Shown: positions 1-8,073, counted from the stretch's first letter. The stretch: DNA of 64,000 nucleotides from Vibrio intestinalis (GCF_025195085.2 NZ_JANAVY020000012.1:1-64000); one strand, 5' to 3'. Translations and numbers: made by a program. The notes: generated by a model from the letters alone, not told the origin.

Positions 1-12
1 CATGTTTATCCT
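1..12 (-). other. Possible start codon and ribosome binding site of a gene running off the left edge
   Basis: Read on the minus strand, bases 3-1 are ATG, and an AGGAT sits at 12-8, five to six bases upstream, which is good Shine-Dalgarno spacing. A gene co-directional with glyA may therefore begin exactly at the window edge. Only the start codon is visible, so its product cannot be named. If real, the 430 bases between it and glyA hold only terminators and the repeated units described below. Confidence 0.35.
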
Positions 13-85
13 ACCGCCTCGAAGAGAAGATAGAAGTTATCCTCGATGGGTTAAGTTGAAACCCAAGAAGTACGCAACAAATAGG

Positions 86-117
86 AAAAATGCCAGTCAG
101 CTTAACTGACTGGCATT
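86..117 (-). terminator. Terminator ending repeat unit C
   Basis: A perfect 10-bp inverted repeat (91-100 and 106-115) with a 5-base loop. On the minus strand it is followed by five T residues. This is the third terminator in a row downstream of glyA, and its stem sequence is unrelated to the other two. Confidence 0.7.
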
Positions 118-118
118 A

Positions 119-191
119 CTCAATAAGAGCCCTTTCTAATAGTTTTCAAAGTAGATGGACGAAATTCAAGGAGAACACACCGGATTTGCGC
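119..191 (-). repeat. Tandem unit C: putative small RNA or 3' UTR element
   Basis: About 72 bases that match 312-383 with only a few substitutions and a one-base shift. The conserved blocks are TTTTCAAA (143-150) and TTCAAGGA (165-172), 14 bases apart. Read on the minus strand the unit begins GCGCAAA, carries TCCTTGAA and TTTGAAAA, and runs into the terminator at 86-117. No reading frame explains the conservation. The CTCCTT stretch resembles an anti-Shine-Dalgarno sequence, which would suit an RNA that pairs with mRNA; that role is inference. Confidence 0.55.
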
Positions 192-193
192 GC

Positions 194-220
194 ATAAAAA
201 AGCTCCCATCAAGGAGCTTC
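194..220 (-). terminator. Terminator ending repeat unit B
   Basis: A 7-bp stem (200-206 with 213-219) and a 6-base loop, followed on the minus strand by a run of six T residues. It lies directly upstream, in the minus direction, of unit C. Confidence 0.7.
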
Positions 221-283
221 TATCACGATTTTCAAACTGAATTGTCTCTAGTTCAAGGAAAAGGCGCGCAGTTTACAACTGTA
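221..283 (-). repeat. Tandem unit B: divergent copy of the same element
   Basis: A degenerate copy sharing TTTTCAAA (229-236) and TTCAAGGA (252-259), here 15 bases apart, with units A and C. It also shares the GCGC block at its minus-strand 5' end and an ATAGAA just before the terminator stem. The sequence between the conserved blocks has diverged. Retention of spacing, boundary blocks and a terminator suggests the parts under selection, though this cannot be proven from one genome. Confidence 0.45.
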
Positions 284-303
284 AATAAGCACCTATTAAA
301 CGC

Positions 304-330
304 AAAAAGGGCTCAATGAGAGCCCTTTCT
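304..330 (-). terminator. Terminator downstream of glyA, ending unit A
   Basis: Stem of AAAGGGCTC (306-314) and GAGCCCTTT (320-328) with a T run on the minus strand. It is the first rho-independent terminator met after the glyA stop codon. Confidence 0.75.
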
Positions 331-384
331 AATAGTTTTCAAAGTAGCTGGACGAAATTCAAGGAGAACACACGGAGTTTGCGC
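312..384 (-). repeat. Tandem unit A: putative small RNA or glyA 3' UTR element
   Basis: The near-identical partner of unit C (119-191), with conserved TTTTCAAA at 336-343 and TTCAAGGA at 358-365. It begins about 50 bases past the glyA stop, so it could be cut from the glyA transcript or start from its own promoter. A weak CATACT, read on the minus strand just upstream, could be a -10, but no convincing -35 is seen. The unit ends in the terminator at 304-330. Confidence 0.55.
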
Positions 385-435
385 TAGCAAATGAGTATGT
401 TCGACACAGAAGTTCGTTCATTCTACGACGAAAAA

Positions 436-1686
436 TTAAGCGTAAACCGGTAGACGCTTACAGATTTCTAGCACTTTCGCTTTTGTCGCTTCAATAACAT
501 CATCGTTACCGATGTTATCTAGAACGTCTGCCATCCAGTTCGCTAGCTCTTTCGCGTCTTCTGTTGTGAAGCCACGACGAGTGATCGCTGGTGTACCTAC
601 ACGGATGCCTGAAGTAACGAATGGGCTACGTGGATCGTTTGGTACTGAGTTCTTGTTCACTGTGATGTTTGCTGCGCCTAGCGCTGCATCTGCATCTTTA
701 CCTGTGATGTCTTTGTCGATCAGGTCAACTAGGAACAGGTGGTTCTCTGTTGAGTTTGATACGATTTTGTAACCACGCTCTTGGAATTGAGCAACCATCG
801 CTTTTGCGTTGTCTACTACGCGTTGCTGATACGCTTTGAACTCTGGTTCCATTGCTTCTTTGAACGCTACAGCTTTACCTGCGATAACGTGCATTAGTGG
901 GCCACCTTGGCCACCTGGGAATACTGCAGAGTTCAGTTTTTTGTACATGTCTTCGCCTGCGTTTGACAGGATTAGACCACCACGTGGACCCGCTAGTGTT
1001 TTGTGCGTAGTAGTTGTAACTACGTGAGCGTGTGGTACTGGTGTTGGGTAAACACCCGCTGCGATAAGACCAGCAACGTGAGCCATATCTACAAAGAAGT
1101 AAGCGCCTACTTTGTCTGCGATTTCACGCATACGAGCCCAGTCTACGATTTGCGAGTAAGCAGAGAAACCACCGATGATCATCTTAGGCTTGTGTTCAAC
1201 CGCTAGTTGCTCCATCTCGTCGTAGTTAATTTGGCCAGCTTCATCGATACCGTAAGGGATAACGTTGTAGTGCTTACCAGAGAAGTTTACTGGTGAACCG
1301 TGAGTTAGGTGACCACCGTGCGCTAGGCTCATACCTAGAACTGTGTCGCCTGGGTTTAGTAGCGCCATGTACACTGCGCTGTTTGCTTGAGAGCCAGAGT
1401 GAGGCTGTACGTTCGCGTATTCACAACCGAATAGCTCGCAAGCACGATCAATTGCAAGAGCTTCTGCTTTATCAACGTACTCACAACCACCGTAGTAACG
1501 CTTGCCTGGGTAACCTTCAGCGTATTTGTTAGTTAGCTGAGAACCTTGAGCTTCCATTACACGTGGGCTTGTGTAGTTTTCTGAAGCGATAAGTTCGATG
1601 TGTTCTTCCTGGCGAAGAGTTTCTTCTTGGATAGCTGCGAACAGTTCCGCATCGTAATCTGCGATGTTCATATCACGCTTAAGCAT
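436..1686 (-). CDS. glyA: Serine hydroxymethyltransferase
   Basis: PLP-dependent cytosolic enzyme that converts serine and tetrahydrofolate to glycine and 5,10-methylenetetrahydrofolate, the main source of one-carbon units for purines, thymidylate and methionine. It is 416 residues and opens [15 protein letters not shown] like the E. coli enzyme. The PLP-binding lysine is K229 in the motif [21 protein letters not shown] stands about six bases before the ATG, which fixes the start. A PurR box lies 59 bases upstream (1745-1760), matching the known PurR control of E. coli glyA. Downstream are three tandem terminator-ended units. Confidence 0.98.
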   Translation of the reverse strand: MLKRDMNIADYDAELFAAIQEETLRQEEHIELIASENYTSPRVMEAQGSQLTNKYAEGYPGKRYYGGCEYVDKAEALAIDRACELFGCEYANVQPHSGSQANSAVYMALLNPGDTVLGMSLAHGGHLTHGSPVNFSGKHYNVIPYGIDEAGQINYDEMEQLAVEHKPKMIIGGFSAYSQIVDWARMREIADKVGAYFFVDMAHVAGLIAAGVYPTPVPHAHVVTTTTHKTLAGPRGGLILSNAGEDMYKKLNSAVFPGGQGGPLMHVIAGKAVAFKEAMEPEFKAYQQRVVDNAKAMVAQFQERGYKIVSNSTENHLFLVDLIDKDITGKDADAALGAANITVNKNSVPNDPRSPFVTSGIRVGTPAITRRGFTTEDAKELANWMADVLDNIGNDDVIEATKAKVLEICKRLPVYA

Positions 1687-1744
1687 CTGTATCTCCTGAC
1701 TCAGATTTTGACTGAAAGTTACAAAAAACCGGTTAACGACCCCG

Positions 1745-1760
1745 ACGCAAACGTTTTCGT
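1745..1760. promoter_or_regulatory. PurR operator upstream of glyA
   Basis: The 16 bases ACGCAAACGTTTTCGT match the PurR consensus (ACGCAAACGTTTNCGT) at essentially every position. The site is 59 bases before the glyA start. E. coli PurR represses glyA, and conservation of the box here suggests the same. The rest of 1687-2029 is AT-rich, must contain the divergent promoters for glyA and the YitT-like gene, and shows no gene. Confidence 0.8.
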
Positions 1761-2029
1761 CACCCTAATGGCGCGCATTTTACATAATTTGATCTAGGTC
1801 ATAAAGAGAAAATTTCATTTTTCTCATGCAGTTTTTTCATACTGGTTTACAAGGTTTGTCATGTTGACCCCTATCTCATTGCAAAATGAGGAAAAGTGTC
1901 AAATTTATCCTTTACACCCCGTAAAACGATAATTACATAGGTTTACCTTAAATTTCGCTCTCAAGCTACCGAAAACCTCATCTTTTACATACTATGCTCG
2001 CCATTCGTTCAACCTTTAATTGCTCATTG

Positions 2030-2629
2030 ATGGAAAAACACTCACGTAAAGAAGATTGGATCGCGATACTGACTGGCACTTTCTTAGTCGCACAAGGTAT
2101 TTTCTTTCTTCAATCCGCCACACTGCTGACTGGCGGAACAACAGGTTTAGCGCTTTTAGTTAGCCAGTTTGCAACTTGGTCTTTTGGCACGCTCTATTTT
2201 ATTGCGAACTGTCCATTCTACCTGTTGGCTTGGAAACGTTTTGGCGCACGCTTCGCATTTAACAGTGCTCTTTCTGGCGCTGTGGTATCGATTTTGGCCG
2301 ATCACCTCTACTTGGTCATTAGCCTTGATAAAATCAACCAAGCCTACTGCGCAGTCGCTGGGGGATTATTGATGGGCTTAGGTATGCTCATTCTATTCCG
2401 TCATCGCTCTAGTCTTGGTGGCTTTAATGTTCTATGCCTTTACATCCAAGACAAATTTGGCATCTCTGTTGGTAAAACTCAGCTTGCGATTGATTGCGCG
2501 ATTCTGATTGCTTCATTCTTCTTTGTTGATACTGCAACCATCATGTACTCAGTTCTGGGTGCGGTGGCACTCAACTTGGTATTGGCAATGAACCACAAAC
2601 CTCAACGTTATACGGTGAGTTACAGTTAG
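2030..2629 (+). CDS. YitT-family integral membrane protein
   Basis: A protein of about 199 residues with five or six hydrophobic segments and the glycine-rich LLTGGTTGLALL stretch near residue 35 that marks the YitT family (DUF161-type). Function and substrate are unknown. The frame opens upstream at 1994, but MEKHSRKEDW at 2030 is the more natural N-terminus. Neither start has a clear Shine-Dalgarno sequence. TATGCT at 1994-1999 could instead be part of a promoter -10, which would favour 2030. It is divergent from glyA and convergent with treC. Confidence 0.75.
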   Translation: MEKHSRKEDWIAILTGTFLVAQGIFFLQSATLLTGGTTGLALLVSQFATWSFGTLYFIANCPFYLLAWKRFGARFAFNSALSGAVVSILADHLYLVISLDKINQAYCAVAGGLLMGLGMLILFRHRSSLGGFNVLCLYIQDKFGISVGKTQLAIDCAILIASFFFVDTATIMYSVLGAVALNLVLAMNHKPQRYTVSYS

Positions 2630-2639
2630 AACGCAAACT

Positions 2640-2710
2640 ACAAAAACAAAGGTTTTTGTTGACGAGACCAAAGCCTTTTTCTTTACTCAAAAGTAATAGG
2701 GGTTACTTTT
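2640..2710. terminator. Bidirectional terminator region between the YitT-like gene and treC
   Basis: Two AT-rich dyads lie in the convergent gap. One has imperfect arms AAAGG and CCTTTTT around 2649-2680. The other has 8-bp arms at 2689-2696 and 2703-2710 and overlaps the treC stop codon. Both are weak stems, so the exact end points are uncertain. Confidence 0.4.
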
Positions 2711-4385
2711 TTATCAGGAGAATTCGCGTCTCGTAAGGTTTTAAGTTGATGCGATTACCTTCAACATCTAATGAATGTGAGTAATTGCTTAGCAAGCATT
2801 CTGATGTTTCAAACACTATACCTTCAGGTATTTGACAACAAGCATCTTGAGGGTAGTAATTACTTACACACAATAATTGATGGACAGCATCTTCACGTAA
2901 GTAAGCCCAACATTGTTGATGCTCTGGAAGCAAATCTTGATAGCTGCCGTTAGTGATAACAGGCAAATGCTTACGTAATTCAATCAAGGCTTTATAGAAG
3001 TAAAATACCGAGTCCCCATCTTCTACTGCCGCTTTCGCATTCACTTGCGGATAGTTCTTAGCGACTTCTAACCAAGGTTTACCCTGAGTGAAACCTGCAT
3101 TTTCTGAATCATCCCACTGCATTGGCGCACGCGAGTTGTCACGAGATTTCTGCGCGAGAATCGCCATCATATCCTCATGACTAATACCTTGCTGATTCAC
3201 CATGATGTCGTACATATTGGTACTTTCCACATCTCTATATTGGGCAATATCGGTATAGGCTGGGTTGGTCATGCCGATCTCTTCACCTTGGTAGATGTAT
3301 GGTGTGCCCTGCATCATATGCAGTGATGCTGCCAGCATTTTGGCTGACTCAACACGGTAAGTTGTATCATCACCTAAACGGCTTACCACGCGTGGCTGAT
3401 CATGGTTACACCAAAATAGTGCCCCCCAACCTTGGCCATTAAGCCCTGTCTGCCAGTGATTGAAGATTTGCTTAAGTTGAATGAAATCAAATGGCGCTTT
3501 GCTCCATTTCTCGCCATTTGGATAATCGACTTTAAGATGATGAAAGTTAAAGACCATAGATAGCTCTTTGCCATCTTGTGATGAGTATTGCTGGCAATGT
3601 TCTAAGGTAGTTGAAGACATCTCACCCACAGTCACACTGCCGTATTTTTGAAATACTGCTTCACTAATCTCTTGTAAATATTCATGCACACGCGGGCCGT
3701 CAGTGTAAAAACGTCGACCATCCCCCATGTCATCATTAGTGAAGTCTTGCTGCTTCGAGATAAGGTTAATCACATCTAAGCGAAAACCATCAACGCCTTT
3801 TTCAGCCCAATAGCTAATGACCTGTTTAACCTCTTCGCGCACCGCTGGATTTTCCCAATTGAGATCAGCTTGCTCAGTGGCAAATAAATGCAGGTAGTAT
3901 TGATTGGTCGCTTGATCTAGTTGCCACGCACTACCACCAAACTTTGATTGCCAGTTATTAGGTACATCGCCATCGACAGGATCTTTCCAAATGTAGTAAT
4001 CACGATACGGGCTTTGTTTATCGCCTAAAGCAGACTGAAACCATTGATGATGGGTCGAGGTGTGGTTTACGACGATATCCATAATAATGCGAATACCACG
4101 CTGGTGCGCCTCGGCTAGCAGTCGGTCGAAGTCGTCCATGGTGCCAAACTCCGGATTTATCGCGTAGTAATCAGAGATATCGTAGCCATTGTCTACCATT
4201 GGTGATTGGTAAACCGGCGTTAACCAGATAGCATCAATACCCAAGCGTTTTAAGTAATCAAGCTTAGAGATAATGCCTTTAATGTCTCCGGTGCCTTGAC
4301 TGCCGCTGTCACAAAAGCTTTTCGGATAAATTTGATAGATAGACGCTGTTTTCCACCAGTTAGCATCTTGATTGAGTGCTGTCAT
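2703..4385 (-). CDS. treC: Trehalose-6-phosphate hydrolase (alpha,alpha-phosphotrehalase)
   Basis: GH13-family cytosolic hydrolase that splits trehalose 6-phosphate, imported by TreB, into glucose and glucose 6-phosphate. The catalytic triad is visible: Asp in DGFRLDVINL (about residue 204), Glu in VGEMSS (about 255) and Asp in NHDQPRV (about 329). The N-terminus MTALNQDANWW..YQIYPKSF aligns with E. coli TreC. A GTG start at 4397 would add four residues; ATG at 4385 fits the family better and has AAGTGAG upstream. It is the last gene of treBC, separated from treB by a hairpin that may reduce its expression. Confidence 0.96.
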   Translation of the reverse strand: MTALNQDANWWKTASIYQIYPKSFCDSGSQGTGDIKGIISKLDYLKRLGIDAIWLTPVYQSPMVDNGYDISDYYAINPEFGTMDDFDRLLAEAHQRGIRIIMDIVVNHTSTHHQWFQSALGDKQSPYRDYYIWKDPVDGDVPNNWQSKFGGSAWQLDQATNQYYLHLFATEQADLNWENPAVREEVKQVISYWAEKGVDGFRLDVINLISKQQDFTNDDMGDGRRFYTDGPRVHEYLQEISEAVFQKYGSVTVGEMSSTTLEHCQQYSSQDGKELSMVFNFHHLKVDYPNGEKWSKAPFDFIQLKQIFNHWQTGLNGQGWGALFWCNHDQPRVVSRLGDDTTYRVESAKMLAASLHMMQGTPYIYQGEEIGMTNPAYTDIAQYRDVESTNMYDIMVNQQGISHEDMMAILAQKSRDNSRAPMQWDDSENAGFTQGKPWLEVAKNYPQVNAKAAVEDGDSVFYFYKALIELRKHLPVITNGSYQDLLPEHQQCWAYLREDAVHQLLCVSNYYPQDACCQIPEGIVFETSECLLSNYSHSLDVEGNRINLKPYETRILLIKK

Positions 4386-4453
4386 CGCAAAACTCACTTA
4401 CCAATAAAATGAAGATAAATAGACCATGCACAACATGGTAAAAGAAGAGAATA

Positions 4454-4475
4454 AAGCGAGGAGTCAACCTCGCTT
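4454..4475 (-). terminator. Intercistronic hairpin between treB and treC
   Basis: A perfect 8-bp stem (4454-4461 and 4468-4475) followed on the minus strand by TTTATTCTC. The short, interrupted T run suggests a partial terminator or a 3'-end stabiliser of the treB message rather than a full stop. Confidence 0.5.
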
Positions 4476-4483
4476 AAGTCGGT

Positions 4484-5908
4484 TTAAGCTGTCGCGGTTT
4501 CAAGCTCACCTTTGGCTTGAGCGCGCTTATAAAGAAATAGAGTCAACGTAACAGGAACGGTAACCGCTACCAGCATCGCAATGGCAAACACGCCCCAGTA
4601 TTGTGGTTGAATAGATAGAATACCCGGCAGGCCACCCACACCGATGCCGTTGGCCATCACCCCAGCCATACCACAAATAGCAGCTGCAATTGCAGAGCCG
4701 ATCATGGCGCTCAGCATTGGGAACTTGTATTTCAAGTTAATACCGTACATCGCAGGCTCTGTCACACCAAGGTAGGCAGAAATAGCCGCGGGTACCGAAA
4801 TATCACGCTCACCATGCTTCTTACTAATAATGATGATGCCTACGACTGCTGATGCTTGGGCAATATTAGAAAGTGCAATCAATGGCCAAATCGGCGTACC
4901 ACCAAGGTCTTGCATCAATTGTAGGTCTACCGCGTTGGTAGTGTGGTGAATACCAGTAATCACAAGTGGGGCGTATAAGAAGCCGAAGATCATAGAACCA
5001 ATCACGGCAAAATTCCCCGTCATGGCAGCTTTAGCCGCAAATGCCACACCATCACCCAACATACGACCGAATGGGCCAATCAGCGAGTGCGCTAACACAA
5101 CCGAGAGAATGATAGAAACGAAAGGCACTACCACTAGGTATAGGTATGAAGGGATAATGCGTTTCAAATTGGTCTCAATAAAGGCTAACGCCACACCCGC
5201 CAACATGGCTGGGATCACTTGGGCCTGGTAACCAACTTTCTCAATCACAAACAAGCCAAAGTCCCAAACTTCTGGCACCTGTTTACCAATCAAGTAAGCG
5301 TTCATTAACTGTGGTGAGACTAAGGTGACACCTAGAGTGATACCAAGAATTGGCGTACCACCGAGCTTTTTCACTGTCGACCAACACACGCCAACCGGTA
5401 GGAAGAAGAAGATCGCTTCACCAATCAACCATAAGAAGCTATGAACCGTCGCCCAAAACTGACTGATTTCAGTAAGAGATTGGCCATCAAACATCTTGAT
5501 ATCGCCAATGACGTTACGGAAGCCAAGGATCAGACCACCAGTGATAATCGCAGGCAGCAGCGGCACAAAAATTTCAGCAAGATGGGAAATACCGCGCTCT
5601 AAGATGTTCATGTTTTGGCGAGCGGCGAGCTTAGCTTCATCTTTTGAAGCTGCTTGCTTGCCCGTTAAGGAGATCAAAACTTTGTAGACCTCATCAACTT
5701 CAGTGCCGATCACGACTTGGAATTGACCCGCATTAGTAAAACAGCCTTTAACTAGGCTTAATGCTTCTAGCCCTTTCTCATTCGCTTTATCTGTATCGTT
5801 TAATACAAAACGCAAACGCGTTAGACAGTGACTCACACTGGCAATATTTTCAGATCCACCGACGAGTTCGATCAGACGCGCCACATCTTGTTTAGCAATC
5901 TTACTCAT
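4484..5908 (-). CDS. treB: PTS trehalose-specific EIIBC component
   Basis: Inner-membrane permease that imports trehalose and phosphorylates it to trehalose 6-phosphate. An N-terminal EIIB domain (about 1-80) carries the phosphorylated cysteine in VSHCLTRLRF (C28). A multi-helix EIIC domain follows. No EIIA domain is fused, so it presumably takes phosphate from the glucose EIIA (Crr), as in E. coli. The frame extends to a GTG at 5920, but MSKIAKQDVARLIELVGG at 5908 matches the family, with GGGTGG upstream. It is controlled from the operator region at 5955-6043. Confidence 0.96.
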   Translation of the reverse strand: MSKIAKQDVARLIELVGGSENIASVSHCLTRLRFVLNDTDKANEKGLEALSLVKGCFTNAGQFQVVIGTEVDEVYKVLISLTGKQAASKDEAKLAARQNMNILERGISHLAEIFVPLLPAIITGGLILGFRNVIGDIKMFDGQSLTEISQFWATVHSFLWLIGEAIFFFLPVGVCWSTVKKLGGTPILGITLGVTLVSPQLMNAYLIGKQVPEVWDFGLFVIEKVGYQAQVIPAMLAGVALAFIETNLKRIIPSYLYLVVVPFVSIILSVVLAHSLIGPFGRMLGDGVAFAAKAAMTGNFAVIGSMIFGFLYAPLVITGIHHTTNAVDLQLMQDLGGTPIWPLIALSNIAQASAVVGIIIISKKHGERDISVPAAISAYLGVTEPAMYGINLKYKFPMLSAMIGSAIAAAICGMAGVMANGIGVGGLPGILSIQPQYWGVFAIAMLVAVTVPVTLTLFLYKRAQAKGELETATA

Positions 5909-5954
5909 AACCTTGTCCACCCTATTGGAAATTCAGTTTATACTTTCTTTAAAT

Positions 5955-5968
5955 TGGGAATGTTCCCA
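5955..5968. promoter_or_regulatory. TreR operator 1 (treB promoter-proximal)
   Basis: Palindrome TGGGAATGTTCCCA, a LacI-family operator with GGGAA/TTCCC arms, located just downstream of the predicted treB -10 (TATAAT on the minus strand, 5979-5984). TreR bound here would block initiation. Assignment to TreR rests on its position between treR and treB and on the second copy nearby. Confidence 0.8.
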
Positions 5969-6010
5969 TTTATTGTTCATTATATTGGCAGAATCTATTT
6001 AACTCGAAAA

Positions 6011-6043
6011 TGGGAACAGTCCCATTAATTGAGAATGATCACA
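6011..6043. promoter_or_regulatory. TreR operator 2 and CRP-like site of the treB promoter
   Basis: TGGGAACAGTCCCA at 6011-6024 repeats the first operator, with centres 56 bp apart. Next to it, 6028-6043 reads ATTGA-N6-TCACA; on the minus strand this is TGTGA-N6-TCAAT, a good CRP half plus a degenerate half. With the -10 at 5979-5984 the CRP site would centre near -62, a class I activation position. Glucose repression of trehalose use is expected, but this layout is inferred. Confidence 0.65.
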
Positions 6044-6075
6044 GTATAATTTTAAACCAATTGAAAAAGAGTCAC

Positions 6076-7023
6076 TTAATTTTGAACAGGGTCTTGGGTG
6101 AGATGAGTTAGCTCTAACTCTCCGTTTATATGAGAGATCAGAAGGTTAGCCGCTTTTACCCCGGCCTCAGCGTAGCCAGGATCAATACTGAATACATTCG
6201 GAAATAAGAAAGAAAGCAGCTCACTGCCGCCAACGCCAGTCACCACCACATCTTCACGAGAGAGTTCTTGCAGCCTCTTGATCACACCTAGCGCAAGGCT
6301 ATCGCTGGCGCACACTATCGCTTGAGTTTGTACGCTCAGCACTTGTTCGACGAGTTGGTAAGCGCTTTCATGATTGAGGTCACCGGTTTGATAATTGCTC
6401 GCGATACCTTGCTGCGCACACCAAGATTGATAAGCCTCTAAACGCAGCTTACCTGTGGTTTTATCGCTTGGGTCAACGCCGATGTAACTGATATTACGCG
6501 CACCTTGCTGATACAAATACTGCAAGGCCTGAGTAATTACGCCGCTGTTGTCGTAATTAATAGAAGAGACTTGCTGAGTATCCATCGCAATAACGACCGC
6601 TTTACCTTGCCACGCCTCTAGCTTGTCCAAGTCAAAATCGCTAAAACCAAACACGATAACGCCATCCACGTTGCGTCTTTTTAATACTTGCAGATGCTCA
6701 TTGGTTTTTTCGCGGTCAAATTGGCTTTCCATGATCACCGCATCATAGCCGGCTTGATACAAGGCTTGCAGCATACTACCAACAGCTTTGTTTTCAGACG
6801 GAGAATCAAGGCGCGAAATGATCACCCCTACTACCTTCTGACTACCACCGCGCATCGATTGAGCGGACTTAGACGGCACATAACCAGACTCTTCAATCAC
6901 TTGGAGAACCTTTTCACGAGTTTCAGGCTTAACCTTAGGATCGTTAGTCAACACGCGAGACACGGTCGACTTACCGACTCCCGACAAGCGCGCGATATCA
7001 AGAATGGTAAGTTTTTTGCTCAT
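6076..7023 (-). CDS. treR: Trehalose operon repressor, LacI family
   Basis: A 315-residue transcription factor with an N-terminal helix-turn-helix (LTILDIARLSGVGKSTVSRV) and a periplasmic-binding-like effector domain. Similarity to E. coli TreR is clear along the length, for example MESQF and LKRRN. It should repress treBC through the two palindromes between it and treB; in E. coli the inducer is trehalose 6-phosphate. The frame opens at a TTG (7038), but the ATG at 7023 starts right at the conserved N-terminus. It lies upstream of treB in the same direction, with its own promoter in 7024-7103. Confidence 0.93.
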   Translation of the reverse strand: MSKKLTILDIARLSGVGKSTVSRVLTNDPKVKPETREKVLQVIEESGYVPSKSAQSMRGGSQKVVGVIISRLDSPSENKAVGSMLQALYQAGYDAVIMESQFDREKTNEHLQVLKRRNVDGVIVFGFSDFDLDKLEAWQGKAVVIAMDTQQVSSINYDNSGVITQALQYLYQQGARNISYIGVDPSDKTTGKLRLEAYQSWCAQQGIASNYQTGDLNHESAYQLVEQVLSVQTQAIVCASDSLALGVIKRLQELSREDVVVTGVGGSELLSFLFPNVFSIDPGYAEAGVKAANLLISHINGELELTHLTQDPVQN

Positions 7024-7103
7024 ACAACAAGAATTCAATAGATAAAAGGAAAGTGCCTACAGGGCATTACCACATAAGATGCCCCAAGGTTAGGTGACTA
7101 ACA

Positions 7104-7463
7104 TTATTGCGTTTTACAGTTTTTGTAAATCTCTCGCCCTAATTCTAAGCGGGCGTACTCGCCTTTCGTGTACAACGTCACAGGCTGAATGTTGGATTGG
7201 GAATTTTGTGGTAATGAGTAACGCGTCCCCGAACCAGAAGGAACTTGCACTAAAGCGAAGTCGGCTTGATCGATTCTAAGTAATGCGCCTTGCTCTTCTA
7301 TCAAGTAGGCCACATCAAAGGTTAAGTCTGAGTCACATTGGTAGTGATAGAGTTCTTCGCTATTCACCTTTGCCATATCGTCCTGAGATTGACCACTAGA
7401 ACAAGCAAACAAGAAAGCGCTACTCAAAAGGGTTAAGCCGATTTTAATCATTGTCCCTGCCAT
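7104..7463 (-). CDS. Small lipoprotein with MliC-like (C-type lysozyme inhibitor) domain
   Basis: A 119-residue protein with a signal peptide ending in LFACSS, a lipobox with a slightly unusual Phe at -2, and a compact C-terminal domain. That domain has two Cys (YHYQCDSD and YKNC), the SGSGTRYSLP stretch and a final Cys, the layout of the MliC/PliC family that inhibits C-type lysozyme in the periplasm. GGAGG lies ten bases before the ATG at 7463. A second ATG at 7451 would start MIKIGLTLL and is also possible. Family membership is from pattern, not alignment. Confidence 0.75.
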   Translation of the reverse strand: MAGTMIKIGLTLLSSAFLFACSSGQSQDDMAKVNSEELYHYQCDSDLTFDVAYLIEEQGALLRIDQADFALVQVPSGSGTRYSLPQNSQSNIQPVTLYTKGEYARLELGREIYKNCKTQ

Positions 7464-7486
7464 AAAATAGTTACCTCCTATAGAAA

Positions 7487-7512
7487 TAAAGGCCGCTGAT
7501 AAGCGACCTTTA
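7487..7512 (-). terminator. Terminator downstream of gmhB
   Basis: Stem TAAAGG-CGCT / AGCG-CCTTTA with one internal mismatch and a GATA loop. It lies between gmhB and the lipoprotein gene, both on the minus strand, and the trailing T run is short. The lipoprotein gene then needs its own promoter or read-through. Confidence 0.55.
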
Positions 7513-7521
7513 CAGGGTAGA

Positions 7522-8073
7522 CTATTTTTTTAGATAGGCTGGTACATCTCTGAGACTATCGAGCACAGTTGTGGCTACCGCCTCACCTCGCTCTGTAACA
7601 GGCTTACCAGTGCGCACCAAGATCTTAGTGCCGACACCAGCAGCGTCAGCGGCCATCATATCTTCAGGCTTATCACCAACCATGACTGAATTGGCCATAT
7701 CTATTTTTAGAAAATCACGCGCTGAAATAAACATACCAGGCTTTGGCTTGCGACACTCACAATCTTCTTTGTACTTGCCGATACCATGCTCACTATGATG
7801 CGGACAGTAATAGATGCCATCAAGCTCTACACCGTTATCAACGAAGTTCCAATCCATCCACTGAGTGAGGGATAAGAATCGATCTTCACTGAATTTACCG
7901 CGTGCAATGCCCGATTGGTTAGTCACTAACACAAGTAAATAACCCATCTCTTTAAGTTGCTTAGTCGCTTCAAACACACCTTCGATAAATTCAAAGTCGT
8001 GCTCGTCGTGTACATAGCCGTGGTCGACATTAATCACGCCATCGCGATCTAGAAAGACTGCTGGTTTCGCCAA
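7522..8073 (-). CDS. gmhB: D-glycero-beta-D-manno-heptose-1,7-bisphosphate 7-phosphatase
   Basis: HAD-superfamily phosphatase of 183 residues in the ADP-heptose pathway for the lipopolysaccharide inner core. It shows the DxD nucleophile motif FLDRDGVIN (D9 and D11), VTNQSG, the zinc loop [15 protein letters not shown], and [11 protein letters not shown]. Its start is divergent from metN. In many Vibrio and enteric genomes gmhB neighbours metN, as here. Confidence 0.95.
   Translation of the reverse strand: MAKPAVFLDRDGVINVDHGYVHDEHDFEFIEGVFEATKQLKEMGYLLVLVTNQSGIARGKFSEDRFLSLTQWMDWNFVDNGVELDGIYYCPHHSEHGIGKYKEDCECRKPKPGMFISARDFLKIDMANSVMVGDKPEDMMAADAAGVGTKILVRTGKPVTERGEAVATTVLDSLRDVPAYLKK

Noticed and set aside
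119..384. CRISPR-like array suggested by repeated units near the left edge
   Set aside because: Only three units, of unequal spacing (about 87 and 106 bases), each ending in a terminator, with a degraded middle copy and no cas genes. This is not repeat-spacer organisation.
1003..1206. Plus-strand open frames inside glyA
   Set aside because: Antisense shadow frames with no family resemblance; the minus-strand frame is unmistakably glyA.
2689..2710. AT-rich dyad at the treC stop as a strong terminator
   Set aside because: The 8-bp arms are almost entirely A and T and the trailing T run is short, so I give it only as part of a weak bidirectional region.
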